In this document: one piece after another, positions 39,240-48,837 of the stretch
Numbering within the stretch: the first letter of the stretch is position 1
How the letters are laid out: every line of letters starts with the position of its first letter
Assembly (NCBI GenBank): GCA_003220495.1
Contig: QHSP01000021.1
Span: forward strand, 62,001-126,000
DNA length: 64,000 nt
Direction of reading: 5' to 3'
Source of the DNA: Candidatus Rokuibacteriota bacterium
Lineage (GTDB): Bacteria; Methylomirabilota; Methylomirabilia; Rokubacteriales; CSP1-6
Translations under genes and position numbers: made by a program
Notes under the pieces: generated by a model
Told to the model about the DNA's origin: nothing
What the model saw: the letters and a program-made list of their open reading frames with translations, nothing else
Databases searched by the model: none

Positions 39240-40901
39240 GTGCAACTGACCGATCGGTTGACGAGTGGGGTTCGAGCGGCACTCGCCAAGGCGGGGCTAC
39301 CCGAGCCCGAGGAATGTGCGTGGGAAGTGCCGCGCCAAGCGGAGCACGGCGACTACGCGACCAACGTTCCCATGGTCCTCGCGCGCGCGGCAAAGCGCGC
39401 GCCCCGACAGATCGCCGATCTCGTCGTGAAGAACTTCCCGCCCATGCCCGAGGTCGAGCGGCTCGAGGTCGCGGGCCCCGGATTCATCAACGTGTTTCTG
39501 ACGCCGGCCTGGTGCGCCGGCGCGCTTCGCGAGATTCTCGCCGCCGGCGCGGAATACGGGCGGGGCGACAGCCAGGCGGGGCAGCGGATCCGCCTCGAGT
39601 TCGTCTCCGCGAATCCGACCGGACCGCTGGTCATCGTCAACGCGCGAGCGGCGGCGATCGGCGACGCGCTCGCGCGGCTCCTGCGAGGGCAGGGGGCCCG
39701 TGTCACGACCGAGTTCTACGTCAACGACGCCGGCAATCAGTTCGAGGCGGTCGCGCGCTCCTTCGAGGCACGCGTGAAGCAGGAGTTTGGCGAGTCGGCC
39801 ACGCTTCCGGAGAACGGCTATCCCGGCGAGTATCTCGTCGATCTCGCCAAGACGTACCGCGCCGAAGGCGGGGGCCTGCTCGACGGCGCCTCCGAGCGCG
39901 AGCGCATCGAGCACTTCGGCCGCTACGCGGTCGCGCGCATGGTCGACGCGCAGCGCCGGATCCTGCGCGAGTACGGCGTCGAGTTCGACGTCTGGTCGTC
40001 CGAGCAGCACGATGTCCGCGACAAGCGCCTGCCCGAGAAGGTGCTGGAGGAGTTCGCCGCGCGCGGCCTCAGCTACGAGCAGGACGGGGCACGCTGGTTC
40101 CGGTCGTCCGAGAGCGAAGAGGCGGGCGACGACAAGGACCGCGTGCTCCGACGCTCCAGCGGCGAGCCGACCTACTTCGCGGTGGACATCGCCTATCACC
40201 AGCACGTGAAGTTCGCGGCGGCCGATCGGCTGATCAACCTGCTCGGTCCCGACCACCACGGATACGTGGCGCGGATGAAGGCGGCGATGCAGGCGCTCGG
40301 TCACCCGCCCGAGGCGTTCGAGGTGCTGATCGTCCAGCTGGTGACCTTGCTGCGCGACGGCCAGCCCGTGCGGATGTCGAAGCGGCGGGGCGAGTTCGTC
40401 CTGATGGAGGAATTGCTCGAGGAGGTCGGCCGCGACGCCGCCCGCTTCACGTTCCTCACGCGTCGCCACGATAGCCCCCTCGAGTTCGACCTGGCGGTTG
40501 CGACCCGCCAGTCGAGCGACAACCCCGTCTATTACGTCCAGTACGCGCACGCGCGCATCCGCTCGATCTTCCGCCAGGCGGCGGAGCAGGGGATCGCCGT
40601 TCCGCGCCTGACCGACGTCGACACGAGCCCGCTCGTCGAGCCGGCGGACCTGGCGCTGATCAAGCGACTCCTGCAGTTCCCCGAGCTCGTCAAGGGCGCG
40701 GCGCGCGCGCTCGAGCCCCACCGCGTCGCCTACTGGCTGCAGCAGCTCGCCTCCGAGTTTCACGCCTGGTACAAGAACCACCGGGTCATCCAGGAGGACC
40801 TCGGCCTGATGCACGCGCGCCTGGCGCTCTGCGCCACCGTGGCAACCGTGGTCCGAAACGGCCTGGACCTCCTGGGCGTGAGCGCGCCGGAGAGCATGTG
40901 A
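39240..40901 (+). CDS. argS: Arginyl-tRNA synthetase with altered HIGH motif
   Basis: About 553 aa, class I synthetase charging tRNA-Arg. N-terminal ArgRS additional domain (VPRQAEHGDYATNVPMVLAR), catalytic domain after EFVSANPTGPL, KMSKS-like loop VRMSKRRGEFV and a helical anticodon domain ending in GLDLLGVSAPESM. The HIGH position, normally HVGH, reads V-I-V-N (residues about 131-134), which lacks both histidines. The rest of the site (PTGPL before, AR and GDALARLL after) is intact. GTG at 39240 chosen by homology with the usual N-terminus. Confidence 0.93.
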   Translation: MQLTDRLTSGVRAALAKAGLPEPEECAWEVPRQAEHGDYATNVPMVLARAAKRAPRQIADLVVKNFPPMPEVERLEVAGPGFINVFLTPAWCAGALREILAAGAEYGRGDSQAGQRIRLEFVSANPTGPLVIVNARAAAIGDALARLLRGQGARVTTEFYVNDAGNQFEAVARSFEARVKQEFGESATLPENGYPGEYLVDLAKTYRAEGGGLLDGASERERIEHFGRYAVARMVDAQRRILREYGVEFDVWSSEQHDVRDKRLPEKVLEEFAARGLSYEQDGARWFRSSESEEAGDDKDRVLRRSSGEPTYFAVDIAYHQHVKFAAADRLINLLGPDHHGYVARMKAAMQALGHPPEAFEVLIVQLVTLLRDGQPVRMSKRRGEFVLMEELLEEVGRDAARFTFLTRRHDSPLEFDLAVATRQSSDNPVYYVQYAHARIRSIFRQAAEQGIAVPRLTDVDTSPLVEPADLALIKRLLQFPELVKGAARALEPHRVAYWLQQLASEFHAWYKNHRVIQEDLGLMHARLALCATVATVVRNGLDLLGVSAPESM

Positions 40902-41491
40902 TGCGAAGCGGACGCGGCCGCCGCGCGCCGAGTCGTCTCGCCTCCACGCTGTTCGTCGTCGGCTGCCTGGGAGTGCTCGGGACCACGTTCATGCTGGGCG
41001 TCATGGCCGGGCGGTTCTGGCCGCGCGGGCAGTCCCCGCAGAGCGCCACGGTCGCGAAAGAGCCCGCCCCGGCGCGCGGCGCGGACAAGACGGCGCGCTC
41101 GACGGAACCCGCCCCGGCGCTGACCTTCTATCAGGACCTGACGGCACCGCTCACGGCACCCCCACCGGCCAGGGCCGCGAAGCCGGGGCGCGCCGAAAGG
41201 ACCGAGAGGATCGAGAAGCTCGCCGTGCCCGAGGCCCCCCTGCCGGCGCCGAGCCAGGGCGCGTTCACGATCCAGGTCGGCGCCTACAAGGCCCGCGAGC
41301 CCGCCGAGGCCCTGCGCGCACGGCTGGCCGCCGCGGGCCACGACGCGTACGTCGCCGAGATCGACGCCAGCGGGAGCGTGCGATACCGCGTGCGGGTCGG
41401 CTCCTTCGCCACGCGCGAAGCGGCCCAGCTGGCGGCTGACAAGATCGTCGCCGGCGAGCGCAAGCTCTCGGCGTTCGTCACCGCCCGGTGA
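40901..41491 (+). CDS. SPOR-domain membrane protein
   Basis: 196 aa: basic cytoplasmic start, one membrane helix (about residues 14-37, LFVVGCLGVLGTTFMLGVMA), a Pro/Ala-rich linker and a C-terminal SPOR domain (FTIQVGAYKAREPAEALRAR, then VRVGSFATREAAQLAADKI). SPOR domains bind denuded septal peptidoglycan, so a role at the division site is likely. ATG at 40901 overlaps the argS stop; a GTG just before is possible. Confidence 0.87.
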   Translation: MRSGRGRRAPSRLASTLFVVGCLGVLGTTFMLGVMAGRFWPRGQSPQSATVAKEPAPARGADKTARSTEPAPALTFYQDLTAPLTAPPPARAAKPGRAERTERIEKLAVPEAPLPAPSQGAFTIQVGAYKAREPAEALRARLAAAGHDAYVAEIDASGSVRYRVRVGSFATREAAQLAADKIVAGERKLSAFVTAR

Positions 41492-41492
41492 G

Positions 41493-42023
41493 ATGCCGGC
41501 TCCCAGGCCGGGCCAAGCGCTGGTCGCCGAAAAGGAGATCGCGGCGCGCGTGGCAGAGCTGGGTCGCGCGATCACGCGCGACTACGCCGGGACGAACCTC
41601 GTGCTGGTCGGCGTACTCCAGGGCGCCATTCCTTTCCTCGCCGACCTCATGCGCGCGCTGCCCCTCGACCTGACCGTGGACTTCCTCCGCGCTTCGAGCT
41701 ACGGCTCGGCCACGGCGTCCTCGGGCACGGTCCGGCTCGTCGCCGACCTGAGCGTCGACATCGGGGACCGGCACGTGCTGATCGTCGATGATATCGTCGA
41801 CACCGGACACACCCTAGCCGCGCTCAAGCGCGCGCTCGAGGCTCGCGGTCCGCGCAGCCTACGCACGTGCGTGCTCCTGGACAAGACGGGCCGGCGCGAG
41901 ACCCCGGTGACCGTCGACTACGTCGGGTTCACGATCCCGAACGTGTTCGTCGTTGGCTACGGCCTCGACTACGACGGGCTCTACAGGAACCTCCCGTACG
42001 TCGCCGCGCTCGACGGGATCTGA
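41493..42023 (+). CDS. hpt: Hypoxanthine phosphoribosyltransferase
   Basis: 176-aa purine-salvage enzyme. PRPP-binding motif [14 protein letters not shown] (about residues 91-104), the N-terminal [20 protein letters not shown] and the C-terminal [20 protein letters not shown] are all standard for HPRT. In many genomes hpt lies immediately before ftsH as here; tilS, often the third partner, is not in the window. Confidence 0.94.
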   Translation: MPAPRPGQALVAEKEIAARVAELGRAITRDYAGTNLVLVGVLQGAIPFLADLMRALPLDLTVDFLRASSYGSATASSGTVRLVADLSVDIGDRHVLIVDDIVDTGHTLAALKRALEARGPRSLRTCVLLDKTGRRETPVTVDYVGFTIPNVFVVGYGLDYDGLYRNLPYVAALDGI

Positions 42024-42048
42024 CGCGCCGCTCCACCCTTGGGGCCGG

Positions 42049-42057
42049 TGCTATAAT
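42049..42057 (+). promoter_or_regulatory. Extended -10 promoter upstream of ftsH
   Basis: TGCTATAAT: a perfect TATAAT at 42052-42057 preceded by the TGn extension. No good -35 hexamer at 16-18 bp. It lies 12 bp before the ftsH ATG, so transcripts from it would have a very short or no leader. Confidence 0.45.
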
Positions 42058-42069
42058 GGGCGAGCCGGT

Positions 42070-43887
42070 ATGAACCAGGTCTACAAGAACCTTGCGCTCT
42101 GGATGGTGATCGGCCTCATCGTCATCCTCCTGTTCACGGTCTTCCAGGGCGCGCAGCAGAGCGGCCAGGAGCAGCCGAACTTCTCGGAGTTCCTCAAGGC
42201 GGTCGACCAGAGCCGGGTCGAGTCGGTCGTCATCCGCGGCAACCTCGTCACCTACTCGCTCAAGGACTCGGCGCAGACGCAGCGGACCTACATCGTCGAG
42301 TACCCGGAGCTGATCAAGACGCTCAAGGACCGCGGCGTCCGCATCGCGGTGAAGCCGCCGGACTCCAACCCCTGGTACGCGATCTTCCTGCAGTGGGTAC
42401 CGATGCTCCTGTTCATCGGCGTGTGGATCTTCTTCATGCGTCAGATGCAGGGCGGCGGCGCCAAGGCGCTGAGCTTCGGCAAGGCGCGGGCGCGGATGAT
42501 CTCGGAGAAGCAGAACAAGGTCACCTTCCAGGACGTCGCGGGCGTCGACGAGGCCAAGGAAGAGCTGCGCGAGATCATCGACTTCCTGAAGGATCCGCAG
42601 AAGTTCCAGAAGCTCGGGGGCAAGATCCCGAAGGGGGTGCTGCTCGTCGGGCCCCCCGGCACGGGCAAGACGCTCCTCGCCAAGGCGATCGCCGGCGAGG
42701 CGAACGTGCCCTTCTTCTCGATCTCTGGCTCGGACTTCGTCGAGATGTTCGTGGGCGTCGGCGCCTCGCGGGTGCGCGACCTCTTCGAGCAGGGCAAGAA
42801 GCACGCGCCCTGCATCATCTTCATGGACGAGATCGACGCGGTCGGGCGCCACCGGGGCGCCGGCCTCGGCGGCGGCCACGACGAGCGCGAGCAGACCCTG
42901 AACCAGCTGCTGGTCGAGATGGACGGCTTCGAGACCAACGAGGGCGTCATCCTGATCGCCGCGACCAACCGGCCCGACGTCCTCGACCCGGCGCTCCTCC
43001 GGCCCGGACGGTTCGATCGGCAGGTGGTTGTGCCACGGCCCGACGTGAAGGGGCGCGAGGAGATCCTGCGCGTTCACGCCCGCCGGATCCCGCTGGCGCC
43101 CAATGTCGAGCTCAAGGTGCTCGCGCGGGGGACGCCCGGGTTCTCGGGCGCCGACCTGGCGAATCTGGTCAACGAGGCGGCGCTCCTGGCGGCGCGGATG
43201 AACAAGAAGCTCGTCGAGATGTCCGATTTCGAGAGCGCGAAGGACAAGGTCCTGATGGGCGTCGAGCGCCGCTCGATGATCATCAGCGACGCCGAGAAGC
43301 GCACGATCGCCTATCACGAGGCGGGGCACACGCTCGTGGCCGACGTGCTGCCGGGCACCGATCCCGTCCACAAGGTCACGATCATTCCGCGCGGTCGCGC
43401 CCTCGGCCTGACGCAGCAGCTCCCCGTCGACGACAAGTACAACTACTCCAGGGACTACCTGGTCAACCGCATCACGATCCTGCTCGGCGGGCGGGCCGCC
43501 GAAGAGATCGTGCTGAACCAGCAGACCACCGGCGCCGGTGACGACCTGGAAAAGGCCACCGAGATGGCGCGCAAGATGATCTGCGAGTGGGGCATGTCCG
43601 AGAGGCTCGGGCCGCTGACCTTCGGGAAGAACGAGGAGCACATCTTCCTGGGTCGCGAGGTGGCGCGCCAGAAGGACTACAGCGAAGACACCGCGCTCGT
43701 CATCGACTCGGAGATCAAGCGGATCGTCCTGGAGGCCGCGAGCCGCGCCAAGCAGATCCTCCAGGAGAACATCGAGAAGCTGCACTTGCTGGCGCGCGCC
43801 CTGCTCGAGCGGGAGACCCTCGACGGTGAGGAGATCGCCCGCCTCCTGCGCACCCGCCCCCTCCAGGAAGCCGGCGCGCCCGCGTAG
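42070..43887 (+). CDS. ftsH: ATP-dependent zinc metalloprotease FtsH
   Basis: 605-aa membrane-bound AAA protease. Two membrane helices (about residues 9-26 and 98-118) flank a small periplasmic domain. AAA domain with Walker A GPPGTGKT (about 194-201), Walker [12 protein letters not shown], pore motif [15 protein letters not shown] and [22 protein letters not shown]. Protease domain with zinc motif HEAGH (416-420) and the distal Asp region [11 protein letters not shown]. Degrades misfolded membrane and regulatory proteins. Confidence 0.97.
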   Translation: MNQVYKNLALWMVIGLIVILLFTVFQGAQQSGQEQPNFSEFLKAVDQSRVESVVIRGNLVTYSLKDSAQTQRTYIVEYPELIKTLKDRGVRIAVKPPDSNPWYAIFLQWVPMLLFIGVWIFFMRQMQGGGAKALSFGKARARMISEKQNKVTFQDVAGVDEAKEELREIIDFLKDPQKFQKLGGKIPKGVLLVGPPGTGKTLLAKAIAGEANVPFFSISGSDFVEMFVGVGASRVRDLFEQGKKHAPCIIFMDEIDAVGRHRGAGLGGGHDEREQTLNQLLVEMDGFETNEGVILIAATNRPDVLDPALLRPGRFDRQVVVPRPDVKGREEILRVHARRIPLAPNVELKVLARGTPGFSGADLANLVNEAALLAARMNKKLVEMSDFESAKDKVLMGVERRSMIISDAEKRTIAYHEAGHTLVADVLPGTDPVHKVTIIPRGRALGLTQQLPVDDKYNYSRDYLVNRITILLGGRAAEEIVLNQQTTGAGDDLEKATEMARKMICEWGMSERLGPLTFGKNEEHIFLGREVARQKDYSEDTALVIDSEIKRIVLEAASRAKQILQENIEKLHLLARALLERETLDGEEIARLLRTRPLQEAGAPA

Positions 43888-43901
43888 CGGCGCGCGGCTC
43901 G

Positions 43902-44753
43902 ATGCCGCATCGAGCCCTCCTCGCCGGAGTTTCTCTCGGCCGCGGCGTCCCGGTGGCTGTCATGGGCGCCCTCAACGTGAGCCCCGAGTCCTTTCATGCC
44001 GGCTCCATCCACACCGGGAGCGACGATCTCCTGGCGGCCGCGCTCGCCATGGTCGACGCGGGCGCCGCGCTGATCGACCTCGGCGCCCGCTCGACGGCGC
44101 CCTACGGGTCATCGAGCGTCAGCGCTGAGGACGAGCGCGAGCGCCTGGCGCGAGCGGTGGACGTCCTGGCCGCCAAGGTGCCGGTGCCGATCTCGGCTGA
44201 TACCGCGCGCCCCGGCCCGGCTCGCGCCGCGCTCGATGCGGGCGCGCGGGTGATCAACGACATCTCGGGTCTCCGTGACCCGGAGGTTGCCGCCCTCATC
44301 CGCGAGCGGAGGGCCGGCGCCATCCTGATGGCGTTCCCTCACGAGGCTCCGTCCCGGTTGTCACCCGTCGCGTCGGTGAAGACTCTGCTTCAAGAATCGC
44401 TCGAACGGGCCCGCGGGGCCGGGATCCCAGATGAGCAAGTCGTTCTCGATCCGGGTATCGGGTTCTTCCGTGGCGAAAGGGTGGCCTGGGACGAGTGGGA
44501 CACGGCGGTGCTGGCTGGCCTCGCCGAGCTCGAAGCTCTGGGTCGTCCGCTCTGCGTCGGCGTATCGCGAAAGTCCTTTCTCGGCGCAATCATAGGCCGC
44601 CCCATGACCGAGGATCGGCTGGCCGGCTCGCTCGCCGCGACGGCGGTGGCGGTCTGGAACGGGGCGTCGCTGATCCGCACCCACGACGTCGCCGAGACCT
44701 TGGATGCGGTCCGCATCGCCGAACGCATTCGGCGGGCAGGGGGCACCCTATAA
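43902..44753 (+). CDS. folP: Dihydropteroate synthase, divergent
   Basis: 283 aa, TIM-barrel pterin-binding enzyme joining hydroxymethyldihydropterin-PP and p-aminobenzoate. Motifs are recognisable but altered: MGALNVSPESFHAGS (usual MGxLNVTPDSFSDGG), LGARSTAP (usual GGESTRPG), ISADTARP, VINDISGL, VLDPGIGFF, VSRKSFLG and IRTHDV. It follows ftsH by 14 bp, a common bacterial arrangement (ftsH-folP-glmM), which supports folP. Related pterin-binding enzymes are the alternative. Confidence 0.85.
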   Translation: MPHRALLAGVSLGRGVPVAVMGALNVSPESFHAGSIHTGSDDLLAAALAMVDAGAALIDLGARSTAPYGSSSVSAEDERERLARAVDVLAAKVPVPISADTARPGPARAALDAGARVINDISGLRDPEVAALIRERRAGAILMAFPHEAPSRLSPVASVKTLLQESLERARGAGIPDEQVVLDPGIGFFRGERVAWDEWDTAVLAGLAELEALGRPLCVGVSRKSFLGAIIGRPMTEDRLAGSLAATAVAVWNGASLIRTHDVAETLDAVRIAERIRRAGGTL

Positions 44754-44800
44754 TGGTCGAAGTGCCCCTCACCGTGAGGCGAATCTAGAATGAGCTCGCG

Positions 44801-46153
44801 ATGACGCGCCTGTTCGGTACCGACGGGATCCGAGGCGTCGCGAACGAAGAGCCGCTCACCCCCGAGCTGGCATTTCGCGTGGGCCGTCAGCTCGTGGCGA
44901 CCCTTCAGGTGGATCACGGCGTCAGCCACGCCCGGATCGTCATCGGCCGCGACACCCGCCGCTCGGGGCCGCTGCTCGAGGCGGCTCTGATCTCAGGGTG
45001 CCTATCCTCCGGTGCGGATTGCTTTTCCGTCGGGGTCCTGCCGACGCCGGGGATCGCGTTGCTCACGCGGCGGCTGGAGGCTCACGGAGGCATCGTGCTC
45101 AGCGCCTCGCACAATCCGTTCGAGGACAACGGCATCAAGCTCTTCTCGTCCGAAGGCACCAAGTTCCCCGACGCGTGGGAGGCCGAGATCGAGCAGCGGC
45201 TCGACGCTCCGGATCGTGCGCCCCGTGCGCGCGGCGCGAAGATCGGCGAGCTCGTCGACTACGACCAGGCCGAGACCGAGTACGTCGAGTTCCTGTGCGG
45301 CTGCTTCCCGCTCGATCTGAGCAGGGTCACCATCGCCCTCGACTGCGCCCACGGCGCGACCTACCGCGTAGCGCCCCGCGTATTCCGCCGGCTCGGCGCC
45401 CGGGTACTGACCATCGGCGCGCGGCCGGACGGGGTGAACATCAACGCGGGCTTCGGCGCGCTCCACCCCGAAAAGCTCCAGAAGAAGATGCGGGCCATCG
45501 GGGCCTCGATCGGATTTGCGTTCGACGGCGACGGCGACCGCCTCATCTCGGTCGACCATACCGGGGAGATCCGCGACGGAGACTACGCCCTCGCGATCGC
45601 CGGGCGTCACATGGCCTCGCGCCAGCGCCTGAAGCAGAACCTCGTCGTCACGACGGTCATGGCGAATCTGGGCCTCGATCAGGCTCTCGAGGCCGGCGGG
45701 ATCCGCATCGTCAAGACCCAGGTCGGCGACCGCTACGTGTCCGAGGAGATGCAGCGGCTCGGCGCCAATCTCGGTGGCGAGCAGTCCGGACATCTCCTGT
45801 TCCTCGACCACGCGCCCGCCGGCGACGGCATCCTCTCGGCGCTCGCTCTGCTCAGCGTGGCGGTCGAGACCGGCGAGCCCCTGGCGTCGCTGGCGACCTG
45901 CCTCACTAAGTTTCCCCAGGTGCTCATCAACGTCCCGGTGCGCTCCAAGCCGCCGATCGACTCGATCGCGGGCTTCGCCGAGCGCCGAGCCGCCTACGAG
46001 CAGGAGATGGGCGGCCGGGGCCGCGTCCTGATCCGATATTCCGGCACCGAGTCGCTCGCCAGGGTGATGATCGAAGGCGCCGACGGCGCCCGCATCCAGG
46101 CGATGGCCGACGACCTCGCCGGGCTCATCCGCGCGCAGATCGGGCACCGGTGA
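44801..46153 (+). CDS. glmM: Phosphoglucosamine mutase
   Basis: 450-aa cytoplasmic enzyme converting glucosamine-6-P to glucosamine-1-P for peptidoglycan and LPS. Four-domain phosphohexomutase: start LFGTDGIRGVAN, phospho-Ser103 in LSASHNPFEDNGIK, metal loop FAFDGDGDRLI, sugar loop GGEQSGHLLF and phosphate loop RYSGTESLARVM. The preceding 47-bp gap has TATAAT at 44749-44754, overlapping the folP stop, as a possible -10. Confidence 0.96.
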   Translation: MTRLFGTDGIRGVANEEPLTPELAFRVGRQLVATLQVDHGVSHARIVIGRDTRRSGPLLEAALISGCLSSGADCFSVGVLPTPGIALLTRRLEAHGGIVLSASHNPFEDNGIKLFSSEGTKFPDAWEAEIEQRLDAPDRAPRARGAKIGELVDYDQAETEYVEFLCGCFPLDLSRVTIALDCAHGATYRVAPRVFRRLGARVLTIGARPDGVNINAGFGALHPEKLQKKMRAIGASIGFAFDGDGDRLISVDHTGEIRDGDYALAIAGRHMASRQRLKQNLVVTTVMANLGLDQALEAGGIRIVKTQVGDRYVSEEMQRLGANLGGEQSGHLLFLDHAPAGDGILSALALLSVAVETGEPLASLATCLTKFPQVLINVPVRSKPPIDSIAGFAERRAAYEQEMGGRGRVLIRYSGTESLARVMIEGADGARIQAMADDLAGLIRAQIGHR

Positions 46154-46533
46154 GGATCACCGGACTCGGCGTCGATCTCGTCAGCATTCCTCGAATGCGT
46201 ACGACGATCGATCGGTGGCACGATCGCTTCGTCGCGCGGGTCTTCACGGACGACGAAATCGCCTACTGTCGTGCCCGGCGCGATCCGGCGCCTCACTTCG
46301 CGGCGCGGTTTGCCGCGAAGGAGGCGGGGTTCAAGGCGCTGGGGACCGGCGTGCAGCTCGGCGTGCGCTGGCGCGAGCTCGAGGTGCGCCGCGAGCGCGC
46401 GGAGGCGCCGACCCTCGTCCTGTCGGGACGCGCCCGGGAGATCGGCCTGGCCAGGGGCGGGAGCCGTATGCTGCTCTCGCTGACCCACGAAGGTGAATAT
46501 GCGCTCGCGCAGGCGATTCTGGTGGGCGATTAG
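46150..46533 (+). CDS. acpS: Holo-[acyl-carrier-protein] synthase
   Basis: 127-aa 4'-phosphopantetheinyl transferase. Metal-binding motifs GLGVDLVSIPRM (Asp8) and FAAKEAGFKALGTG (Glu), then LSLTHEGEYALAQAI. Overlaps glmM by GTGA and contains the start of the next gene in its 3' end. It could also activate the acyl carrier protein encoded at 54541-54816. Confidence 0.94.
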   Translation: MRITGLGVDLVSIPRMRTTIDRWHDRFVARVFTDDEIAYCRARRDPAPHFAARFAAKEAGFKALGTGVQLGVRWRELEVRRERAEAPTLVLSGRAREIGLARGGSRMLLSLTHEGEYALAQAILVGD

Positions 46534-47272
46534 GTTGGCGCTCGGAGCCTACGTCGTGGTGTCCGGCTGCGCGACCTCGGGGACTCTGCCCGACCTCGAG
46601 GGGCTGCCGGGAAAAATCGCGGGGCAGGCGGGCCGGCGGGGCGTCGTGATCGCGGCACCCCACGGCAGCTCGGACGCGCGGACCGGCGAGATCGCCGCCG
46701 AGCTCGGTCGCCGCACCGGGTTCGGCGTCGTCGTCGCCACCGGGTTCAGCCTCGAGCCCGACACGCGCGAACGGCCCGGTCGGCGCTACCAGGTCAATCG
46801 CCCGCTCGAGGGTACGCCGGGCCGTCCGCCCTCGGAAGAAGTCGCGAGCGCGCGCGCCCGGGAGGTCTATCAGGCCTACGAGCACCGGGTCCGCGACGTC
46901 GCGCAGGGGCCGCTGATCTTCTACGCCGAGATCCATGGCAACAGCCATCGCGATGCCGTCAACCAGATCGAGATCGCGACGGTCGGCGTCGACCGCGATG
47001 AAGCGCTGCGGCTCCGGACGCTCCTCGAGCTGATCCGCGACGCGCACCTGAGGGCGAACCGCGCCGCCCCGCGCTTCGAGATCCTCGTGGAGCCGGCCAA
47101 TCCGGTGCGTTACGCCGCCTCGGGCGCCAAGCGCGACGGCATTCTGAGGCTCGCGCAGCGCGGGCTGCACATCGAGCTGCCCAAGGCCGCGCGCACCGAC
47201 TGGCGCGAGACCTACATCGCCATCCTCGCCGACTTCCTCGTCCAGGCGGTCCCGTCCTCCGCCGGGAAATAG
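46499..47272 (+). CDS. Lipoprotein resembling N-formylglutamate amidohydrolase-type hydrolases
   Basis: 257 aa. Lipoprotein signal MRSRRRFWWAIRLALGAYVV with the cysteine in VSGCAT. The mature part has GVVIAAPHGSSDARTGEIA and, later, FYAEIHGNSHRDAVN, which resemble the His/Glu metal-site motifs of the N-formylglutamate amidohydrolase and related amidase folds (PHG...E, then EIHGN). Start ATG at 46499 with AAGG upstream, inside the acpS 3' end; GTG at 46493 possible. The substrate may be a cell-wall-derived amide, but that is a guess. Confidence 0.7.
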   Translation: MRSRRRFWWAIRLALGAYVVVSGCATSGTLPDLEGLPGKIAGQAGRRGVVIAAPHGSSDARTGEIAAELGRRTGFGVVVATGFSLEPDTRERPGRRYQVNRPLEGTPGRPPSEEVASARAREVYQAYEHRVRDVAQGPLIFYAEIHGNSHRDAVNQIEIATVGVDRDEALRLRTLLELIRDAHLRANRAAPRFEILVEPANPVRYAASGAKRDGILRLAQRGLHIELPKAARTDWRETYIAILADFLVQAVPSSAGK

Positions 47273-47274
47273 CC

Positions 47275-48837
47275 GTGCTGGCCGTGTTCACCGCCGAGGA
47301 GATGCGGCGACTCGATCAGCGGGCGATCACCGAGCTCGGCATCCCAGGCGCCGTCCTCATGGAGAATGCCGGTCGCGGCGCGGCCCAGGCGATCGTGGAC
47401 GCGCTGCCGACCCTCGGTGCGCCACGCCGCGGAGCGAGAGTCGTCATCGTCTGCGGCAAGGGCGGCAACGGCGGCGACGGCTTCGTCGTGGCCCGCTGGC
47501 TCAAGCGTCACGGCGCCCGCCCGACGGTAATGCTCGTCCCCGCGCCGGGCGATGTGGGCGGCGACGCCGGGCGCAAGCTCGAGGAGCTGCGGCGCGCCGG
47601 GATCCGGCCGCGGCCCTTCACCGGGGACCGCGCCACCGCCGACCTGCTGGCGCGCGCTCACCTCGTCGTCGACGCGCTCCTCGGGACGGGATCACGCGGG
47701 GTGCCCGAAGGCGGCGTCGCGCGCGCCATCGAGGCGATCAACGCCAGCGGCCGGCCCGTCGTCGCGCTCGACATCCCGTCGGGGCTCTCCGCGGACACCG
47801 GAGCGCACGCCGGCCCGGTGATCCGAGCGGCGATGACCTTGACGTTCGCCGGGCTCAAGCGCGGGCTGGTCACCTCGCCCGGTGCCGAGCTCGCCGGGCG
47901 GGTGACGGTGATCCCGATCGGCATCCCCGACCGCGAGGTCGCACGCGGAGTGACGACGTTCCTGCTCGAGCCGCGTGACCTCGCCGGCTACTTCCCGCGG
48001 CGCCCGCGCGCGGGCCACAAGGGGACGTACGGTCATCTGCTCCTGGTGGCGGGCTCGCTCGGCAAGACCGGCGCGGCCGCGCTGGGCGCGATGGCGGCGA
48101 TGCGCAGCGGCGCCGGGCTCGTCACCGTCGCGACACCCGCGAGCCAGCAGCCGGTCGTCGCGGGCCTCGTGCTCGAGGCGATGACCGAGCCGCTGCCGGA
48201 GACGTCGGCGCGGACGCTGGCGCTGAAGGCGCGCGAGGCGATCCTCGAGCTCGCCGAATCGCGTGACGCCGTCGCGATCGGTCCCGGGATCGGCCTCGAC
48301 CACGAGACGACGCAAGTTGCGCGCGCGCTGGCCCGCGAGCTTCGCCAGCCGATGGCCATCGACGCCGACGGTCTGACCGCGCTCGCCGGCCACCTCGACG
48401 TCCTGCGCGATGCGCCGTCCGCGCGCTGTCTCACGCCGCATCCCGGCGAGATGGCCCGAATGCTGGGCGCGCGCGTGGACGAGGTCCAGCGTGATCGGAT
48501 CGAGGTCACGCGCGAGTTCGCGACCCGCCATCGCGTGCACATCGTCCTGAAGGGCGCGCGGAGCGTGATCGGCGCGCCGGACGGCCGCGTCTTCGTGAAC
48601 CCGACGGGCAATCCGGGTATGGCGAGCGGCGGCACCGGGGACGTGCTCACGGGCGTGCTCGGTGCCTTCCTGGCGCGCGGCATGGAGCCGGGAGCGGCGA
48701 TGCTCGCGAGCGTCTACTTGCACGGCAGCGCCGGCGACGTCGCCGCCGAGCGCGTCGGCGAAGAATCGCTCGTCGCGCGCGACGTCGTCGCGGCCATTCC
48801 CGAGGCCTTCAAGAGGCTTGGTGGCGACGGCGGTTGA
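47275..48837 (+). CDS. nnr: Bifunctional NAD(P)HX epimerase / ADP- or ATP-dependent dehydratase
   Basis: 520-aa metabolite-repair enzyme. N-terminal YjeF_N epimerase domain (residues 1-215: MRRLDQRAITELGIPGAVLM, CGKGGNGGDGFVVARWL, VVALDIPSGLSADTGA). C-terminal ribokinase-like dehydratase domain (about 225-515: LLVAGSLGKTGAAALGAMAA, DADGLTALAG, TPHPGEMARMLG, GMASGGTGDVLTG). Start GTG at 47275. tsaE overlaps its 3' end, the usual order. Confidence 0.95.
   Translation: MLAVFTAEEMRRLDQRAITELGIPGAVLMENAGRGAAQAIVDALPTLGAPRRGARVVIVCGKGGNGGDGFVVARWLKRHGARPTVMLVPAPGDVGGDAGRKLEELRRAGIRPRPFTGDRATADLLARAHLVVDALLGTGSRGVPEGGVARAIEAINASGRPVVALDIPSGLSADTGAHAGPVIRAAMTLTFAGLKRGLVTSPGAELAGRVTVIPIGIPDREVARGVTTFLLEPRDLAGYFPRRPRAGHKGTYGHLLLVAGSLGKTGAAALGAMAAMRSGAGLVTVATPASQQPVVAGLVLEAMTEPLPETSARTLALKAREAILELAESRDAVAIGPGIGLDHETTQVARALARELRQPMAIDADGLTALAGHLDVLRDAPSARCLTPHPGEMARMLGARVDEVQRDRIEVTREFATRHRVHIVLKGARSVIGAPDGRVFVNPTGNPGMASGGTGDVLTGVLGAFLARGMEPGAAMLASVYLHGSAGDVAAERVGEESLVARDVVAAIPEAFKRLGGDGG

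Noticed and set aside
42029-42034. -35 element for the ftsH promoter
   Set aside because: The hexamer at the right distance is CGCTCC, which does not resemble TTGACA; only the extended -10 is kept.
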